In this document: positions 45,626-57,553 of the stretch, one piece after another
Layout of the letters: every line of letters starts with the position of its first letter
Numbering within the stretch: the first letter of the stretch is position 1
NCBI GenBank assembly: GCA_026874595.1
Contig: CM049320.1
Coordinates: forward strand, 10,361,464-10,425,463
Direction: 5' to 3'
Length of the DNA: 64,000 bases
DNA from: Sipunculus nudus
Lineage: Eukaryota; Annelida; Sipuncula; Golfingiida; Sipunculidae
The notes under the pieces: model-generated
The model's input: only the letters and a program-made list of their open reading frames with translations
Database searches by the model: none
Told to the model about the DNA's origin: nothing
Position numbers and translations under genes: made by a program

Positions 45626-47500
45626 GACCAATAGCCCCATGGAAACTAAAATTAAGTGTGTGGTGACCTACATGTTGATTGAAAAAAACACACATAGACA
45701 CAAGACACATTTATAGAAAACCTTTATTTAAACAGTTCATTTAATATTGCTATCCTGGTTTTTCAGTTGGACCAATCTCCTCTATTTTGGTATATATCAT
45801 CACATATGTTCGACATAGGCCGATATAACAACACTCAGAGAGGCAATCAATAGGTTCCGAAATTGACAAAACTTTGACAACAAATTCCAATTTAAAGGGT
45901 GGATGATCAATGTTTTTGCTTGTATAATGATCTCTGTATGATTCGAATAATGTTCAGATACCGTCTAAGTGAATGGAGTCCAGCTGAACAACGTCCATTT
46001 TCTTACTGTCCAGTTGTGGGCGTCCATTTTAATAGCGTCAAGCTGAATAGCGTCTAGGTGACAAGTATGGTACATAACACCATGCAGTTGAAGATCAAAC
46101 GCCAAAGCGTACCCCACATTATCAAAATCATGAAATCTTTGTTAGGAAGAAAAGGACTTCATTATTCACCGCCTCACTATGCACCCTGAAAAAAAAGAAA
46201 GAAATCATAGCGACAGGCGGACACTCTCACCAGACAGAGACTTAGTTATGACTTATAGGCATATTTGAGCAGGGAGTATAAGCAGATGCATGATTGTTTT
46301 GCTAATTATTGTTTACGGGTGTAGAGTAGCATGGTTAGACATTAGCGTGAAATCGTTAGTTAGTGACAACACGTGTTTCGTTTAATGTTAATTTCATAGC
46401 AGTTTAGCAGTATGAAGGTACACCTGCCTCTTTTTTATATAACATTCAAGGCGTCTTAACTCCATGCGGGACGACTCTGTTATTCGGTTTCCAAAGTAAT
46501 TGCCGTCTGGTATAGACATCAAATAATCAATACGAGTTTACGTTGATTTTCTTAGGGTGTCAACTCTGGGGGCGTGCCCACATTAAAATTCACGTTTATC
46601 ATGGACATTCACCGTCGATGGAAGTGGTGATTCGACAAGCAGCAAGACGGAGTTATGACTTTAGCAGACGCATATAAGCAATGGGTACCAGGAATTCGTC
46701 AGAAGGGCCCAAGTAATGCGGGAGTTTGAGTGTAATCTGCCGATAATTGGAGTCCTAAGCCTGGTCTGCTAGACGTGTCGATACAGCTGAGAGATGGCGT
46801 CTATCTGTGGTGACAGTCAGTGTCTGGGGAAGATCGTTTTGTGTTCTCTGTAAAGGACTTCAGAAGGACGCTTTATGCCGAAGGGATGGCATTCTGACGA
46901 TGTGATACACTTGTGGGGTGCTTCCAGGATCAGGGCAAGTACTATATGGAGACGCGAACTACGTAGTGCTGGATGATTCCAGTTGACTTCAGCTGTGTGA
47001 ACCTTTGACTCAAGAAAGTTCTGCGCGCGGTGCAAGAAGAGAGAATACGTTCGTTTAAACGGATATTCTGCTGCGAGAATCAGTTGTGAGAAGGACCCAC
47101 TTACATCCTTTTGCGCGTGAACTTGTACCAGGGACGCTCTGTTTGTATATGTGGAACAACTCCGGACAATATAAGGGCATCAGCCATGTGACCAGCTGAA
47201 TTGTCAACAAGGACTTTATCCTGTGTTGTGAATTAAAGTACTCGTACTCGGTGTTTGATTGTGATTGTCTTCAATGCTTGTGTAGGTGGTACGACTCACC
47301 AGAAATATGTAAGAAACTTCTTTCCTTGTCATTATATCCAATTAACTTTACACAGGTCTTAAGAGTCGTTTTCGAGGACGCGTGTATGTGGCCAGCCAGT
47401 TGATTTGACTGTTTAAAAAGAACCTGGACATCCAAAGCGGTGTGGCAGCCACCTGCTGAAAAACACCTGCTGGCCAATTACATATCCCCCGGATCAACAT
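45626..47500. other. No gene recognised; possible LTR-like repeat
   Basis: No coding evidence. The GC-richer half at 46,590-47,290 has the look of a retrotransposon LTR or UTR ('ttgtgaattaaagtactcgt' near its end), but no second copy lies in the window and I cannot confirm it. Confidence 0.3.
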
Positions 47501-47504
47501 TGAA

Positions 47505-48985
47505 GGCCCGTAATAGGGGCCTGTGCGGGGCGGGTTTTGACCTGCAGCCCGCGAGGGCCCGTAGCCCGCCGGCCCCCGCGGGCCCCCGCTTTGGATGCGG
47601 TGCGGCGCTGGTGACCTCTAAGAAAGTGCGGGATGGGGCGGAATGAAATAAAGTCTGTGCGGGGCGGGAAGGGCTATGGGTTGAAGATATGTCACTTCAG
47701 TAAGAATAATTTAAAATTATAAATTAAAAGAAAAGATGATTTAAAGACTGGTATTTTTGCATATAATATTTTCACGTAGTGTGAAAATAGTAATATGAAA
47801 AGATAACAGAAATAAATTAACAGTTGTAACAGCACTATGCAAATGTTTCTCCTACGGATAAAAAGTCAATTAGTATTACATTAATCTGAAACCTAGATTT
47901 AAAACAATAGTCCTTGCAGTCGGAGCTGGTTATAAATTTGCACAAAGTTACTTGGTCTGGTGTTTTATATGGACTGTAACCCTGTATATTGTGTCAGGTC
48001 GCACATTTTACATAATATGGCCTGGGGTAAATCAAGAGCTTGATAACCTTAGTTCTTGTAGAAACTGTGTCGCTACAGCTGGTTCTTTAGGTGAATTAAT
48101 TGAACAAGACTTTCACAAAGCCTAAGGTGGAATCCTTATCTAATTGTAACTGCAAGTGCTTTCTAATTGTAACTGACATTGGCTACTGGCTGATCAAATC
48201 CCCGTTTGGACACAACATAATGTAGTGAAGACTGCTATAAGAAACACCACTCTGGTCATGTCTATCTCAATGAACTTGTTGAACCTAAAGCCACATCGGT
48301 CAGATCACCTCTCTGCTCCCTTGACCGTCTGATTTGTCTCAGTTTCGGCTAATTGACAAATTGTTACTAAATTTTTTAACCAGCAAACACACCTCAATAG
48401 TTTTAATGGCTAGTAATAGCCAATACTATTCCCAAATGTAGCTTTGGGTACACATACTTTGAAGAAATCTACATGTTTTCTTTACTATTTTATATATTTA
48501 AGTAGAATTAGACACAAGAAAACCAAAAATGCGTTTATTCCGCCGAAAAGTATGATAAAATGTTTAAGGTATGTTAAATTACTATGTATACATTAAATCC
48601 ATTTAAGCAATCAAACATGTCTTTTAAAATATTTATGAATTATGGTTAGAGTGATTGCTAAAACATGTATTAAATTAATGTTTTTATTCCAATCATCAAA
48701 CATGTTATATAAATTTATAATAAGCATGACAGCTATTTGCGCTAGATATTTAAGATAAGGTAAACCTTTGCATCATAAAACCTTTCTCATTAGTTTGCGG
48801 ACGGGACTGCGGAGCGGGTACCGGCTGAAATAAACGTTTGCGGGGCGGATGGGGACTGATAGAATCATTGTAACTGCGGGGCTTGGCGAACTGATTTTTT
48901 ATTAGATTGCGGGCGGGCTGCGGGCTGACAGGTCATGATGCGGTGCGGCTGCGTGTTGATGACCCTTACAAAACAGGACTATCGA
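47505..48985. mobile_element. Possible non-autonomous element with G-rich ends
   Basis: Two GC-rich islands, 47,510-47,680 and 48,790-48,965, stand out in AT-rich DNA. 'gacctgcagcccgc' at the left pairs inverted with 'gcgggctgacaggtc' at the right. 'gaaataaagtctgtgcgggg' and 'gaaataaacgtttgcgggg' are shared directly. This mixture of inverted and direct G-rich subterminal repeats recalls hAT-type non-autonomous elements, but no clean ends or target duplication were found. A 68-codon frame in the left island is compositional. Confidence 0.35.
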
Positions 48986-49789
48986 ACACTATCGTGTTAA
49001 ACTTAACCATAGTAAAGCTTATATCAAAATCTATCCGATCTAATTTTAATTGTTATTTGCTTTGAAGCGGGGAGGTCAGCCTACTTTTCTGAATATAAGG
49101 TAACACCCGGCCCCCAGCAGACATTGACATGCACTGTGGAGTGCCAAAACGATGATTCAAATACAATACTTGTCAAAGAGCCATTTATCCATACCCTTCG
49201 ATCTACCCCGAGGTATCGGACAGATCTTGTTAAACAGAAATTGAAAATAACAAAACACACTGATGATAATTGATTTGTCATTTCAATGTTGGGTCTTTAA
49301 GAATTTTGTACAAATCTGTTGTACAAATTTATCGAATATCCTCATAAAGACCTCATATAATAACATTAAATTTTATGTAATATGAAACATGTTTATGTCC
49401 CCTCTATAGTAAGTTATGCTCTATTGCCTATGCATCATGTAGTTATACTTTAATAACATGGTTCAATAATGCTTTTAACTAAACCAGTTTACGACATATG
49501 AAATGAAATGAAACAATACAAAATGGTTTATCATATTACCTTAAATATATTACCTTGTCTAATTGTTGGAAGTATAAGCATTTTTAAAGAATTTTTGGTT
49601 AAGAAGCATTCTTCAAGAGTTTTTAGCGTGAAATAAACCTATTCTTTAAAAATAAGTTTAATTAATATTTCATTTGAACTTTCTTGGGAAATTATCTATT
49701 TCAGCATGTACCAAATGGACTTATTGATTCAATGGTAGATTGTGGCACGTTTCAAGTGATGGTTTAATAGATGGCTGAAATAAATAGCA
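48986..49789. other. No gene recognised
   Basis: AT-rich with short chance frames. Confidence 0.45.
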
Positions 49790-51087
49790 ACTGACCTCTC
49801 AGTTTTAATGATTTTAACTGCTTTCAAATAAAAGCTGAATGAGTTTGCTCTTACAATGGTCAGGTTCTGCAGTTTTCACTGAACATCCATATAAAGATAC
49901 TACAGTTAAAAAAAGGCAAAGAACAGTTTACATCGTAAGTCAAACCAGGTCAGCCAACAAATCAGTATGCAATATGCTTGAAATTCACTTCATATATAAT
50001 TTTATACCTAATCAATCATACACTGGATCAATTAATACAATTTGATGCTTACACTTTCTGATGAAATCATACAAAGTTTGTACTGTTTGTAAATAAGACG
50101 GTCTGGCTTTGTAAAACAATATAGCAAGGGAACGGTAGACTGAGACAACTCTTTATGTTTAAATGCATTGTATTAATAGTTTCGGGGACAATTTTACCAT
50201 TCTGACCACAAGCTCTGGTGATTCAACGATCTATCATCGTTACCGCCGCATAATCATCAATTAAATGCTGCAGAGACTGTAAATGTGTACGACGTATAAA
50301 TCAAAACTATAGGATTTAGAACTAAATATTCTTGAATACAGTTTAGTGGACGATTTTTCGTCTGTCATTTGATCAAAATTCAACGATCTATTATGTTTAC
50401 CGCCACAAAATAAGTACTAAAAGAGTACAGTGATGATAAGTGTATAAAATGTATAAATCAACTCGTCAGCTGTACTTAATATATTTCCTCTGCTGAATAT
50501 AGTGGTGCTAAAGCTCAGTCGCCTCTCATTTGATCAAACTTAAGTATCTCCATATGAACTGATAAAACGACACGGTTCACATACACAATGTCACGACGTG
50601 TCTTATCATTACCGTTAACAGTACTGTGATGATTATATTTTACCTTCTGCCACATATTTCCACATTTCTGGAAACATGCGACATGTGGCCATATTCCATT
50701 TAAACCATCAACAGGTGCTACCTCTCGCTAACAGTATGTATGTTTGATATGTAACCTTATCTAAAACACTTAAGGGCTAATTATTTGTCGAAGAACTGCA
50801 CATTATGGAGTGAAATTAATAAAAGTTTATCACAGTTCCCCTTCAATTAACCAAACGTCGCCGAATTTCACTTTTCATTCATGCGTTCTTCATTATTACC
50901 ACTTTTTATGGACATATTTAAGAAAATCCCGAAAAAAAAGAATGAAACTTATGAAAGATACATAAATAGTTTAAGCCATGTATAAAAGAATTCGGAGTAA
51001 TCCACAAGGGAGGAATCCTGTATATGTATTATGATTGGAGGCGAAACGTGGTAATTTCACAGTGACAACGATGGAAGTAGCGCACAG

Positions 51088-51089
<2 letters not shown>

Positions 51090-51129
<40 letters not shown>
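51090..51129. repeat. (AT)n microsatellite
   Basis: About 20 AT units within R3 copy 2. Confidence 0.85.
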
Positions 51130-51131
<2 letters not shown>

Positions 51132-51462
51132 CTGCATCACACCGATCCGTTGATAAATGCTATACAACTGACCTCATCATGAACTTTACGTGACCTTAAA
51201 AGCATAGTCATTTAATGAATAACCATGAGTATTACCTATGCATGCAGCCGATCAGGTCGCCGAAAATACTGTAAACCGTGAGTCACCTCTCTCAAACAGA
51301 ACGGGTGTAATATGTGGTTTTTTTTTTTGGTTGCCAGAAAATGAATCCATAACGGTCGCCAAACCGATTATAAGACATTTGTCTCTGCACAACTATATTC
51401 GACAAAATAATCAGAAAATACAACAGTGGACTAAATTCGTTAGAAACAATATCCCGTAAGTT

Positions 51463-51465
51463 TAA

Positions 51466-51517
<52 letters not shown>

Positions 51518-51520
51518 ATT
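51463..51520. repeat. (AT)n microsatellite at the R3 junction
   Basis: Imperfect AT repeat exactly where R3 copy 1 carries the 6.3-kb insertion. Confidence 0.85.
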
Positions 51521-51660
51521 ATATTTATGATTTCTTTAGGTAAAATGAGACAAGGAGAGCAGCGTGCTCGTTACAGTTAAAAGAACATTCAGAAAGTGTA
51601 AATTATCGTGTTTAAGCACTTTTGGAGATGTTTAAGGGGTTCTGCAAGAAAATGGACAAA

Positions 51661-52960
51661 AAATTAGAATATTTCTTTCCTTTTAAAAAATATGAAACAA
51701 AGGACAAGAGGGGATGCCCAGAGAAGTGAAAATGTCAGTTTACTTTAAAAAAAAACACACCGGAAGCTTCTGTGTAGTATGTTTGCGGAGAAAATACTCA
51801 TCAGATTTAAAGATTTGTGAGCGATCTATGTATTACGTATTGACAATGTTCTTTGGGTTTGATATTCTGGTACTATGAATCTTTCCGTGGTTGGACAGAT
51901 TTTAAAATGCCTGTGTACATATGCGATAAGTAAAATTATGTCTCGGTATCATCATACAATGGTACAAGCGCTATGGTGATATGTGTACACAAATGTATTT
52001 TATGTACCATGGCAACACTTGTTTTATGCACTGTTGTAAATTTCTGTTAGAGACAAACATTGCACCTGAAAACAATCCAGGGATACGGCAAAGACGCACA
52101 AGTATTTGCGGAGGGGGTTTTCACACGTCTGTCTGCACAAAATCTGCACCTTTGCAAAATTATTGTGTATGCTGTAAGGTTACAGTAAGCTTTTCTAATG
52201 GTTTTAAGAAAGCAAATTATACGTCATATGCTAGTTTCTTTTCAATATTTTCGTCTTTTCGTTCCAATGCGCGGCACCGTTGATGCCTGTAATACACTTC
52301 TGTTTCAGAAAAGCGAGGGGTCTTAAAAATTTATCTTTGAATACTGCGCATAACACGAGTTTGTTATAAATGAAACCCAATTGTTTACTTGTGTATGACC
52401 GGATTTTTATGGGATTAATATAGAATAGTTTATTGCAATGACAGTAGAGATATTATAAGATAATCATTCTTTTAAATTTCATTTTTTTTACATATCATTT
52501 TTACATATCAATTTTATTATCTGTGTTGTTCCTTGGGAATGTTGAGTGAGAAATATTCTCAGCTACAATTAAAACTATACATAAAATCATTTTCGCTTAA
52601 TTTGATTAATTCAAACAATATTGGCTCAACTGAGGCATTTGGCAGACAATCTACAGTTCTACACTGGAGAGCTTCATTTAAAAGAGTACTATCGCAGAAA
52701 TATTTCTTTCTAATGATCCTATAATTATTACATTATTTTATTAAATACAAATACTTTGGAAACATAAGCACAATATTCATGAAAGTTTTTATGAAAATAC
52801 CTATATAATGTTAACAAAACCAGTTAACGAAAGTTATTGTTGCATATTTAAAACCACCTATAACAGTAAGTCGTGTCTATTTCTACCTCTGAAGAAAGCA
52901 GAGTGATTCACTATGAAGTCTATGTCATTTATATTTGTAGATTCATCATATTTATGAATG
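51661..52960. other. No gene recognised; upstream of sulfotransferase
   Basis: AT-rich. A 100-codon cysteine-containing frame at 51,981-52,283 shows no recognisable pattern. May hold promoter sequence for the downstream gene, not identifiable by eye. Confidence 0.4.
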
Positions 52961-52964
52961 ACAC

Positions 52965-53120
52965 TTGAATAACATGAATATCGCACAAACGAACGAAGAA
53001 AGTCATTGCCGTATGCCGACAAAGTGTCAATCAGTATTTCTACTTTGTTGTATACTGGTGGTTTCGAGTTACACATTGGTCATCCGGAATGGTGATAAAC
53101 CAACTAATGATATACCCGAA
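52965..53120 (+). CDS. Possible first exon of the sulfotransferase: membrane anchor
   Basis: The frame starts 'MNNMNIAQTNEESHCRMPTK' and continues 'CQSVFLLCCILVVSSYTLVI', a single hydrophobic segment at about residues 21-40. That is a type II signal-anchor layout: short cytoplasmic tail, one membrane helix, then a lumenal stem ('NGDKPTNDIPEG'). Golgi sulfotransferases of the CHST/HNK-1 family need exactly such an N-terminus, and the main exon downstream lacks one. Candidate donors ('gaag|gtttac', 'gaaa|gtatct') lie at 53,119-53,140, but both are phase 1 while the best acceptor is phase 0. The junction is therefore unresolved, and the link rests on architecture and proximity. Confidence 0.45.
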
Positions 53121-53327
53121 GGTTTACAGGAAAGTATCTGTGCGACTGTCCCACTGCATGTGATTATTTTAAGGACAATAACCTAAGGACCACAGCGTAA
53201 ATATAATAGTTAAGACAGTAATTTTTGCCTTCCTATAGCAACGTAAATATCTAAACGGATATAATTACTTTTTTGCACCTGCAACAAATATTATTTGTTA
53301 TTTTAAAAGACCGATTTCAACTTTGAT

Positions 53328-53342
53328 TAATACTTAAACCAG
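53328..53342 (+). promoter_or_regulatory. Likely 3' splice site before the sulfotransferase exon
   Basis: 'gattaatacttaaaccag' followed by an in-frame open stretch of ten codons to the ATG. The pyrimidine tract is weak, but this is the only AG that leaves the whole downstream frame open. Confidence 0.45.
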
Positions 53343-54428
53343 GATGGTGGCCACTCGGAGGTTAATGATGGGATGAGTACAAACCTGCAACGACAGCGAC
53401 ACATGACATTGCAAAGATGGTGCGAACGTCTGAAGAGACCATGTCCCCCTTTAAAGAGTGTTGATCCTTTCGATGATAAAAACAGAAGAATTCTAATTGT
53501 ACCTGAGATAAATTTTACAATTTGTGTTAACGGAAAGGCTGGATCCACATTCTGGCGTGGTGAAGTCTCCAGGAAGTATAACGGGGATTTTCAATTTAAA
53601 TTCGCCCAACCATTGCTTAAGAAAGCAAAAGATGGTTTTACAAATATTATTGTTGTCAGGCATCCCCTTTACCGTATTTATTCTGCCTACGATGACCGGG
53701 TAATCCGGCGATTTGGAACTTATGAGCAGGTATTGGGAGGCCATCCGTATATTCTTGAGCGCTTTCTTTCTAAATATTCGCTAAACAAAACTGATTGTTA
53801 CAAAGATTTTACCTTTGAACAGTATGTAAGGTTAATTTTATATGAGATGGGGTTTGAAGAGCAGATTCAAATGGAACTTCATCGAATGCCATTTTATGCT
53901 CGCTGCCATCCATGTGAGTTTAATTACGACATTATAGTGAAGGTAGAAACACTGAAGACAGATGTACAGCTGGTTATACGCCTTCTAAAGAAAAAAGGAA
54001 TTGACGTTAAATTTGACATGAATAATTTGGAGAGGAATTACATCAGAGACAAATGTCGGCGTTTTAATCCATATAAAGAAATAATCCCACCACGCTGTTA
54101 CAATGATGATTCCTTTATCAAAGGAAATCTCCAGGCTTTATGGAACCAAGGCTATACACCAAAATACGGATTTACATTCAACGCTTTTATGGAACTACCG
54201 AAATATCTGTGGCGTAAAAGGTGCGTGTCTTTAGTAAAGGCGGTGGTAAGCGATCCCAAAAAGAGGTCTGCCGTCAGCGCTTTCAGCAAAAATTCAGCCA
54301 GAAAGGCTTTGCTGAATTTGCCGAAGCCTTTACTAGACAAGCTTATCAAAAGTTATACGTTTGACTTAAAAATGTTTGGTTATGACGTGGAGGATTTTGT
54401 TGGTACATCTTCGTTATTACAGCAGTAA
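53343..54428 (+). CDS. Carbohydrate sulfotransferase, HNK-1/CHST8-15 family
   Basis: Transfers sulfate from PAPS to sugar residues of glycosaminoglycans or glycoproteins in the Golgi lumen. Numbered from the ATG at 53,373 (351 aa): the 5'-phosphosulfate-binding loop is 'CVNGKAGSTFW' at 51-61 with Lys55; the 3'-phosphate site 'VVRHPLYRIYSAYDDR' at 94-109 with Arg96 and Ser104; 'CHPCEFNYDIIVKVETL' at 178-194 is the C-x-PC-x-x-x-YD-x-x-x-K-x-ETL family motif; and 'CRRFNPYKE' lies near the C-terminal side. Length suits a catalytic domain without anchor. The frame is open back to a splice acceptor 'cttaaaccag|gatggt' at 53,342, so a 5' exon is likely. No stop or frameshift. The acceptor-substrate specificity cannot be told. 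A broken relative lies at 57.07-57.46 kb. Confidence 0.88.
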   Translation, partial: DGGHSEVNDGMSTNLQRQRHMTLQRWCERLKRPCPPLKSVDPFDDKNRRILIVPEINFTICVNGKAGSTFWRGEVSRKYNGDFQFKFAQPLLKKAKDGFTNIIVVRHPLYRIYSAYDDRVIRRFGTYEQVLGGHPYILERFLSKYSLNKTDCYKDFTFEQYVRLILYEMGFEEQIQMELHRMPFYARCHPCEFNYDIIVKVETLKTDVQLVIRLLKKKGIDVKFDMNNLERNYIRDKCRRFNPYKEIIPPRCYNDDSFIKGNLQALWNQGYTPKYGFTFNAFMELPKYLWRKRCVSLVKAVVSDPKKRSAVSAFSKNSARKALLNLPKPLLDKLIKSYTFDLKMFGYDVEDFVGTSSLLQQ

Positions 54429-55060
54429 ATGTATGAATATTAAGAGATAATGCGAGGAGTTTTTGCAATTACAAACCAAAATAACTGGATGTATTGAACG
54501 ACTGCTGATATTGAAATCAGATAATAATCAAAAGAAAGATGTTTTCTAGGACGTTATGTGCTTATTATTTTGATTTTTTATGGTGTAGCTTGTTTTTGGT
54601 GTATTGGTGTTTTACCTTTTGGAGCATATTCCATTTGTTAAGATATCTAAAAAGATTGATTTCATATTTCAAGAATACTAATACAGTAGAATCACATTTC
54701 AAAACACTTCTTGGTCTTTTGAAGTTATTGTTTGCGTATACAGAGAAAACTCGAAAATACGACGAGCAACTGGATCTTGTCAAAGTGGTAGCATTTGTGA
54801 AGTGGTCACCTTCGGCGAGGTTTAATGTAAAGAGCAACAATAAATGGGATCGTGAAAAAGTGGTTAATATTTTGAGGTGGTCACTAAACTAGGGTGGACG
54901 TTGGACAAGATTTTACTGTATTATTGTACTTGGCGGCCATTTTTAATGACGCTTTAAAGGGTCGAATAGGATCGGCTTTGAGAGCATCAATTCTTCAAAC
55001 GCCTGCATTCTTGTTTACGATAAAGCTAACCGAGATATATACATATGCCCTATTCCAAGC
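54429..55060 (+). other. Probable 3' UTR of the sulfotransferase
   Basis: AATAAA at 54,839-54,844 is a candidate poly(A) signal about 410 bases after the stop. A 117-codon frame (54,539-54,892) with a hydrophobic start has no recognised family and lies in this presumed UTR. Confidence 0.35.
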
Positions 55061-55061
55061 T

Positions 55062-55290
55062 GATATATTAAATCCCTCATGAGCAATAAGCAGGGACATA
55101 CACTGTGCAAAAATTATTGTAGATGGCGCCACCAGTCTTGCATATGACGAAGCTATCCGATATGTATAGATAGATATGCACAATTTCAGGTTGTTATATC
55201 AAATCCCTCCTGAGGAATAAGCAGGGACATACACTGTGAAAAAAAGTCATTGTGAGTGGCGACACCAGTCTTGTTTTTGAAAAAGCCATC
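55062..55290 (+). repeat. ~120-bp tandem duplication
   Basis: 'aaatccctc(a/c)tgag(c/g)aataag' with 'cagggacatacactgtg' and 'tggcg(c/a)caccagtcttg' occurs at 55,070-55,142 and 55,200-55,276. 'ggcgccaccagtct' also resembles the 335-bp satellite core. Confidence 0.8.
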
Positions 55291-56290
55291 AAAGATACAA
55301 GGACAAGCCTAAATATCAGGCGGATACATTACACTTCTCTTAGGTGTCAGGTGCACTGGGCTGACCAAGCTCAGATGAGGCAGGCAGTTGCCCCAAGTCA
55401 AGCGAAGTAAATTGCTAGCTGCAGCTACTGCACTGAGTGAACCCGTGACCAATACCTGGCTGCACTGAGTGAACTATTGACCTACTGCAAAATCTGATAC
55501 AGTCTGCCAAATCTATAAATAGATCCAGAATAAAACTTGGTCTGATGCCAAATCTGAAATAGTTGGCAGTCTGCAAAGTTATTTATAGACACAGGCATGT
55601 TGCTATATCTGTTTATACATACTGAAAGACTTTGGCTACAGTGCTTTTTTAAGCTGCATATTCATAAGATATTTTTATCAAAATGTTTAGAATGATAACA
55701 GATACCTATCGAAAGCATATTCAGAATACAGATATATTTTATTCATGGATATATCTTACACACAAGCTGGATATGGCCACTAATTATATATTTTACCTAT
55801 ACATCGCTTCTTATATATACCCAAAGAGCTCAGATTGTTAATACAAAATTCTACAAGCTTTGTTTATCAAAGAATCACAGAGTCCTTTCCTTGTAAAGGT
55901 CCAACAATTCTGTCAATAATCATTTTGGTAAACTTGAACAAAGGCCATCTTAGAATATGTTTTTGTGCAGTATTACAAACGTTGAAACAACGGTTTTGCA
56001 GATTAAGACTATTGCAGCCCCCACTTTGAAGTAGGCTTACCAATGGCAACGAGACAATTTCATCTTTCCTGTTACTCGGCCAAATATCACCCAACTGGAA
56101 CCATTTAAACACACTTGAGAGAGTTTATTTCTTGGATCATTACTGTGAAAAATTAACAATTTGGCTGGACAGTTTCAGAGAAGAAGGTTGTTTGCTGCGT
56201 TTTAGCTTTTTCCCTTTAAAATCTAAGTCGATGTAGATAGCAAAAAAAATAAGCTCAATCCGATATAGTTTTTTAGATGACTGATCTTTT
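55291..56290. other. No gene recognised
   Basis: Contains 'cactgagtgaac' twice at 55,432 and 55,464. Otherwise unassigned. Confidence 0.45.
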
Positions 56291-56295
56291 GCATA

Positions 56296-56300
56296 TATAT

Positions 56301-56354
<54 letters not shown>
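56296..56354. repeat. (AT)n microsatellite
   Basis: About 29 AT units, preceded by 'tatatatagatatat'. Confidence 0.9.
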
Positions 56355-56356
<2 letters not shown>

Positions 56357-56905
56357 CTAGCTCCTGCTATTTGCGAGACGGTATGGGTGTACGTACGGAC
56401 GACGCGACACCATCGCTGAGCTCACAGGTTCGCTAAAAGGCATAACAGTCCCAGTGCCACCAGGGGAGTATGCGTTCATCCCCGATCGTGTGATTTTTTT
56501 GTGTTTCTTCACATTGTAACTCGCGCAGTCATCGACAGAATCTCATGAAAAGTGCACGCCGTTTTGGCCGTTGAAAAATCGATTACACATTGGTATGGAT
56601 CCCTCACGTGACCCAGATTCAGGAACTACGTCAAGGAATATTCCCTCATGCAGAGTCACTTAAGCACTATTCTAAACCTCAGAATCAGGCCCGAATAAGA
56701 GAATGCAAACAAGGGTTGTGGAGTTAAAGCCCCCTCCCTCCCCCCCCCCCCCTTGAAGCCTTTTGCAGATTTCTTGTATTCAAATGGTTTTATTCTCAAA
56801 TACACTTCCATTTATCCAATCATAGTTATGTTTGATTTGTATTGAGATGCAATACTGAATGCATTACTTAAGTTTTATTTTAGAAGCATACACATACAAA
56901 GAGAG
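56355..56905. other. No gene; poly-C run
   Basis: A C-rich run 'ccctccctccccccccccc' lies at 56,731-56,753. No coding evidence. Confidence 0.5.
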
Positions 56906-56910
56906 AAATG

Positions 56911-57018
56911 GCCACTTCTACATCATATTTTGATGTAGTATCTTTGATATATTGGATTCTCTTGGGCCACTTCTACATCATATTTTGATGTAGTATCTTT
57001 GATATATGGGATTCTCTT
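56911..57018 (+). repeat. 55-bp tandem duplication with internal hairpin
   Basis: 'gccacttctacatcatattt' followed by 'tgatgtagtatctttgatat' appears at 56,911 and 56,966. Each unit holds the inverted pair CTACATCA/TGATGTAG around a 5-base loop. The copies differ by about one base, so this is recent. Confidence 0.9.
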
Positions 57019-57069
57019 AAATTGGATTTACACAGATGATATACATAAACAACAGGGATAGCACACACT

Positions 57070-57460
57070 AGAAGAATCTTGCAAAGCTGTGGGTGGCAAA
57101 GAACCTGTGCCTGTCGTCAGGGCAGATTGTCAGAAGACGATTTACCCTTGAGGTGCACTAACCTGTTAATGAAAATCGAACGGCAATGTCGAAAAACAAA
57201 CCTGCAAATGTATGTGTGTGAAATCCAAATAATTATGCATATGATACCCTCCATTCCGTATATAATCTGTAATAATTTAAAAGAAAAGTACCTCAAGACA
57301 GGTGTCAGCGTTTTAACCCCTTCAAAGAAAATGTCAGCCAAGGACCCTGTTTCGAAGAAGATTTGCTAATTAAGAGATCAATAAACAAGCTCTTCAGAAC
57401 CAGAGCTATACATCTGGTTATGGATTTACGGTTAAAGAGAGAATCTCGAAAATACAATTG
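57070..57460 (+). pseudogene. Sulfotransferase C-terminal fragment
   Basis: Translation in two frames gives 'DRCQRFNPFKENV' with 'PCFEEDLLIK' (57,295-57,370), then 'NKQALQNQSYTSGYGFTVK' (57,380-57,436). These align with 'DKCRRFNPYKEII', 'RCYNDDSFIK' and 'GNLQALWNQGYTPKYGFTFN' of the intact enzyme at 53.4-54.4 kb. Upstream 'LSEDDLPLRCTNLLMKI' may match the 'LKTDVQLVIRLLKKK' segment. The catalytic loops are absent and the frame shifts, so it is a remnant of a paralogue, placed tail-to-tail with the sulfatase below. Confidence 0.75.
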
Positions 57461-57553
57461 TAAAACCATTGGTAGTATTTACCAATCATTTCATGATATC
57501 ATTACTTTAATGATTGGTCAGATGTGGTATACATACTCATTTTGAATATCTTA

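Larger units (their letters stand above)
49790..51660 (+). repeat. Dispersed repeat R3, copy 2 (without 6.3-kb insertion)
   Basis: Collinear with 3,690-5,814 and then with 12,096-12,250, interrupted only by an (AT)n tract at 51,463-51,520. It is thus the 'empty site' version of the first copy. No intact gene. Confidence 0.6.

Noticed and set aside
54539-54892. 117-codon frame downstream of the sulfotransferase
   Set aside because: No family resemblance; it lies in the likely 3' UTR and its hydrophobic start follows from T-rich composition.
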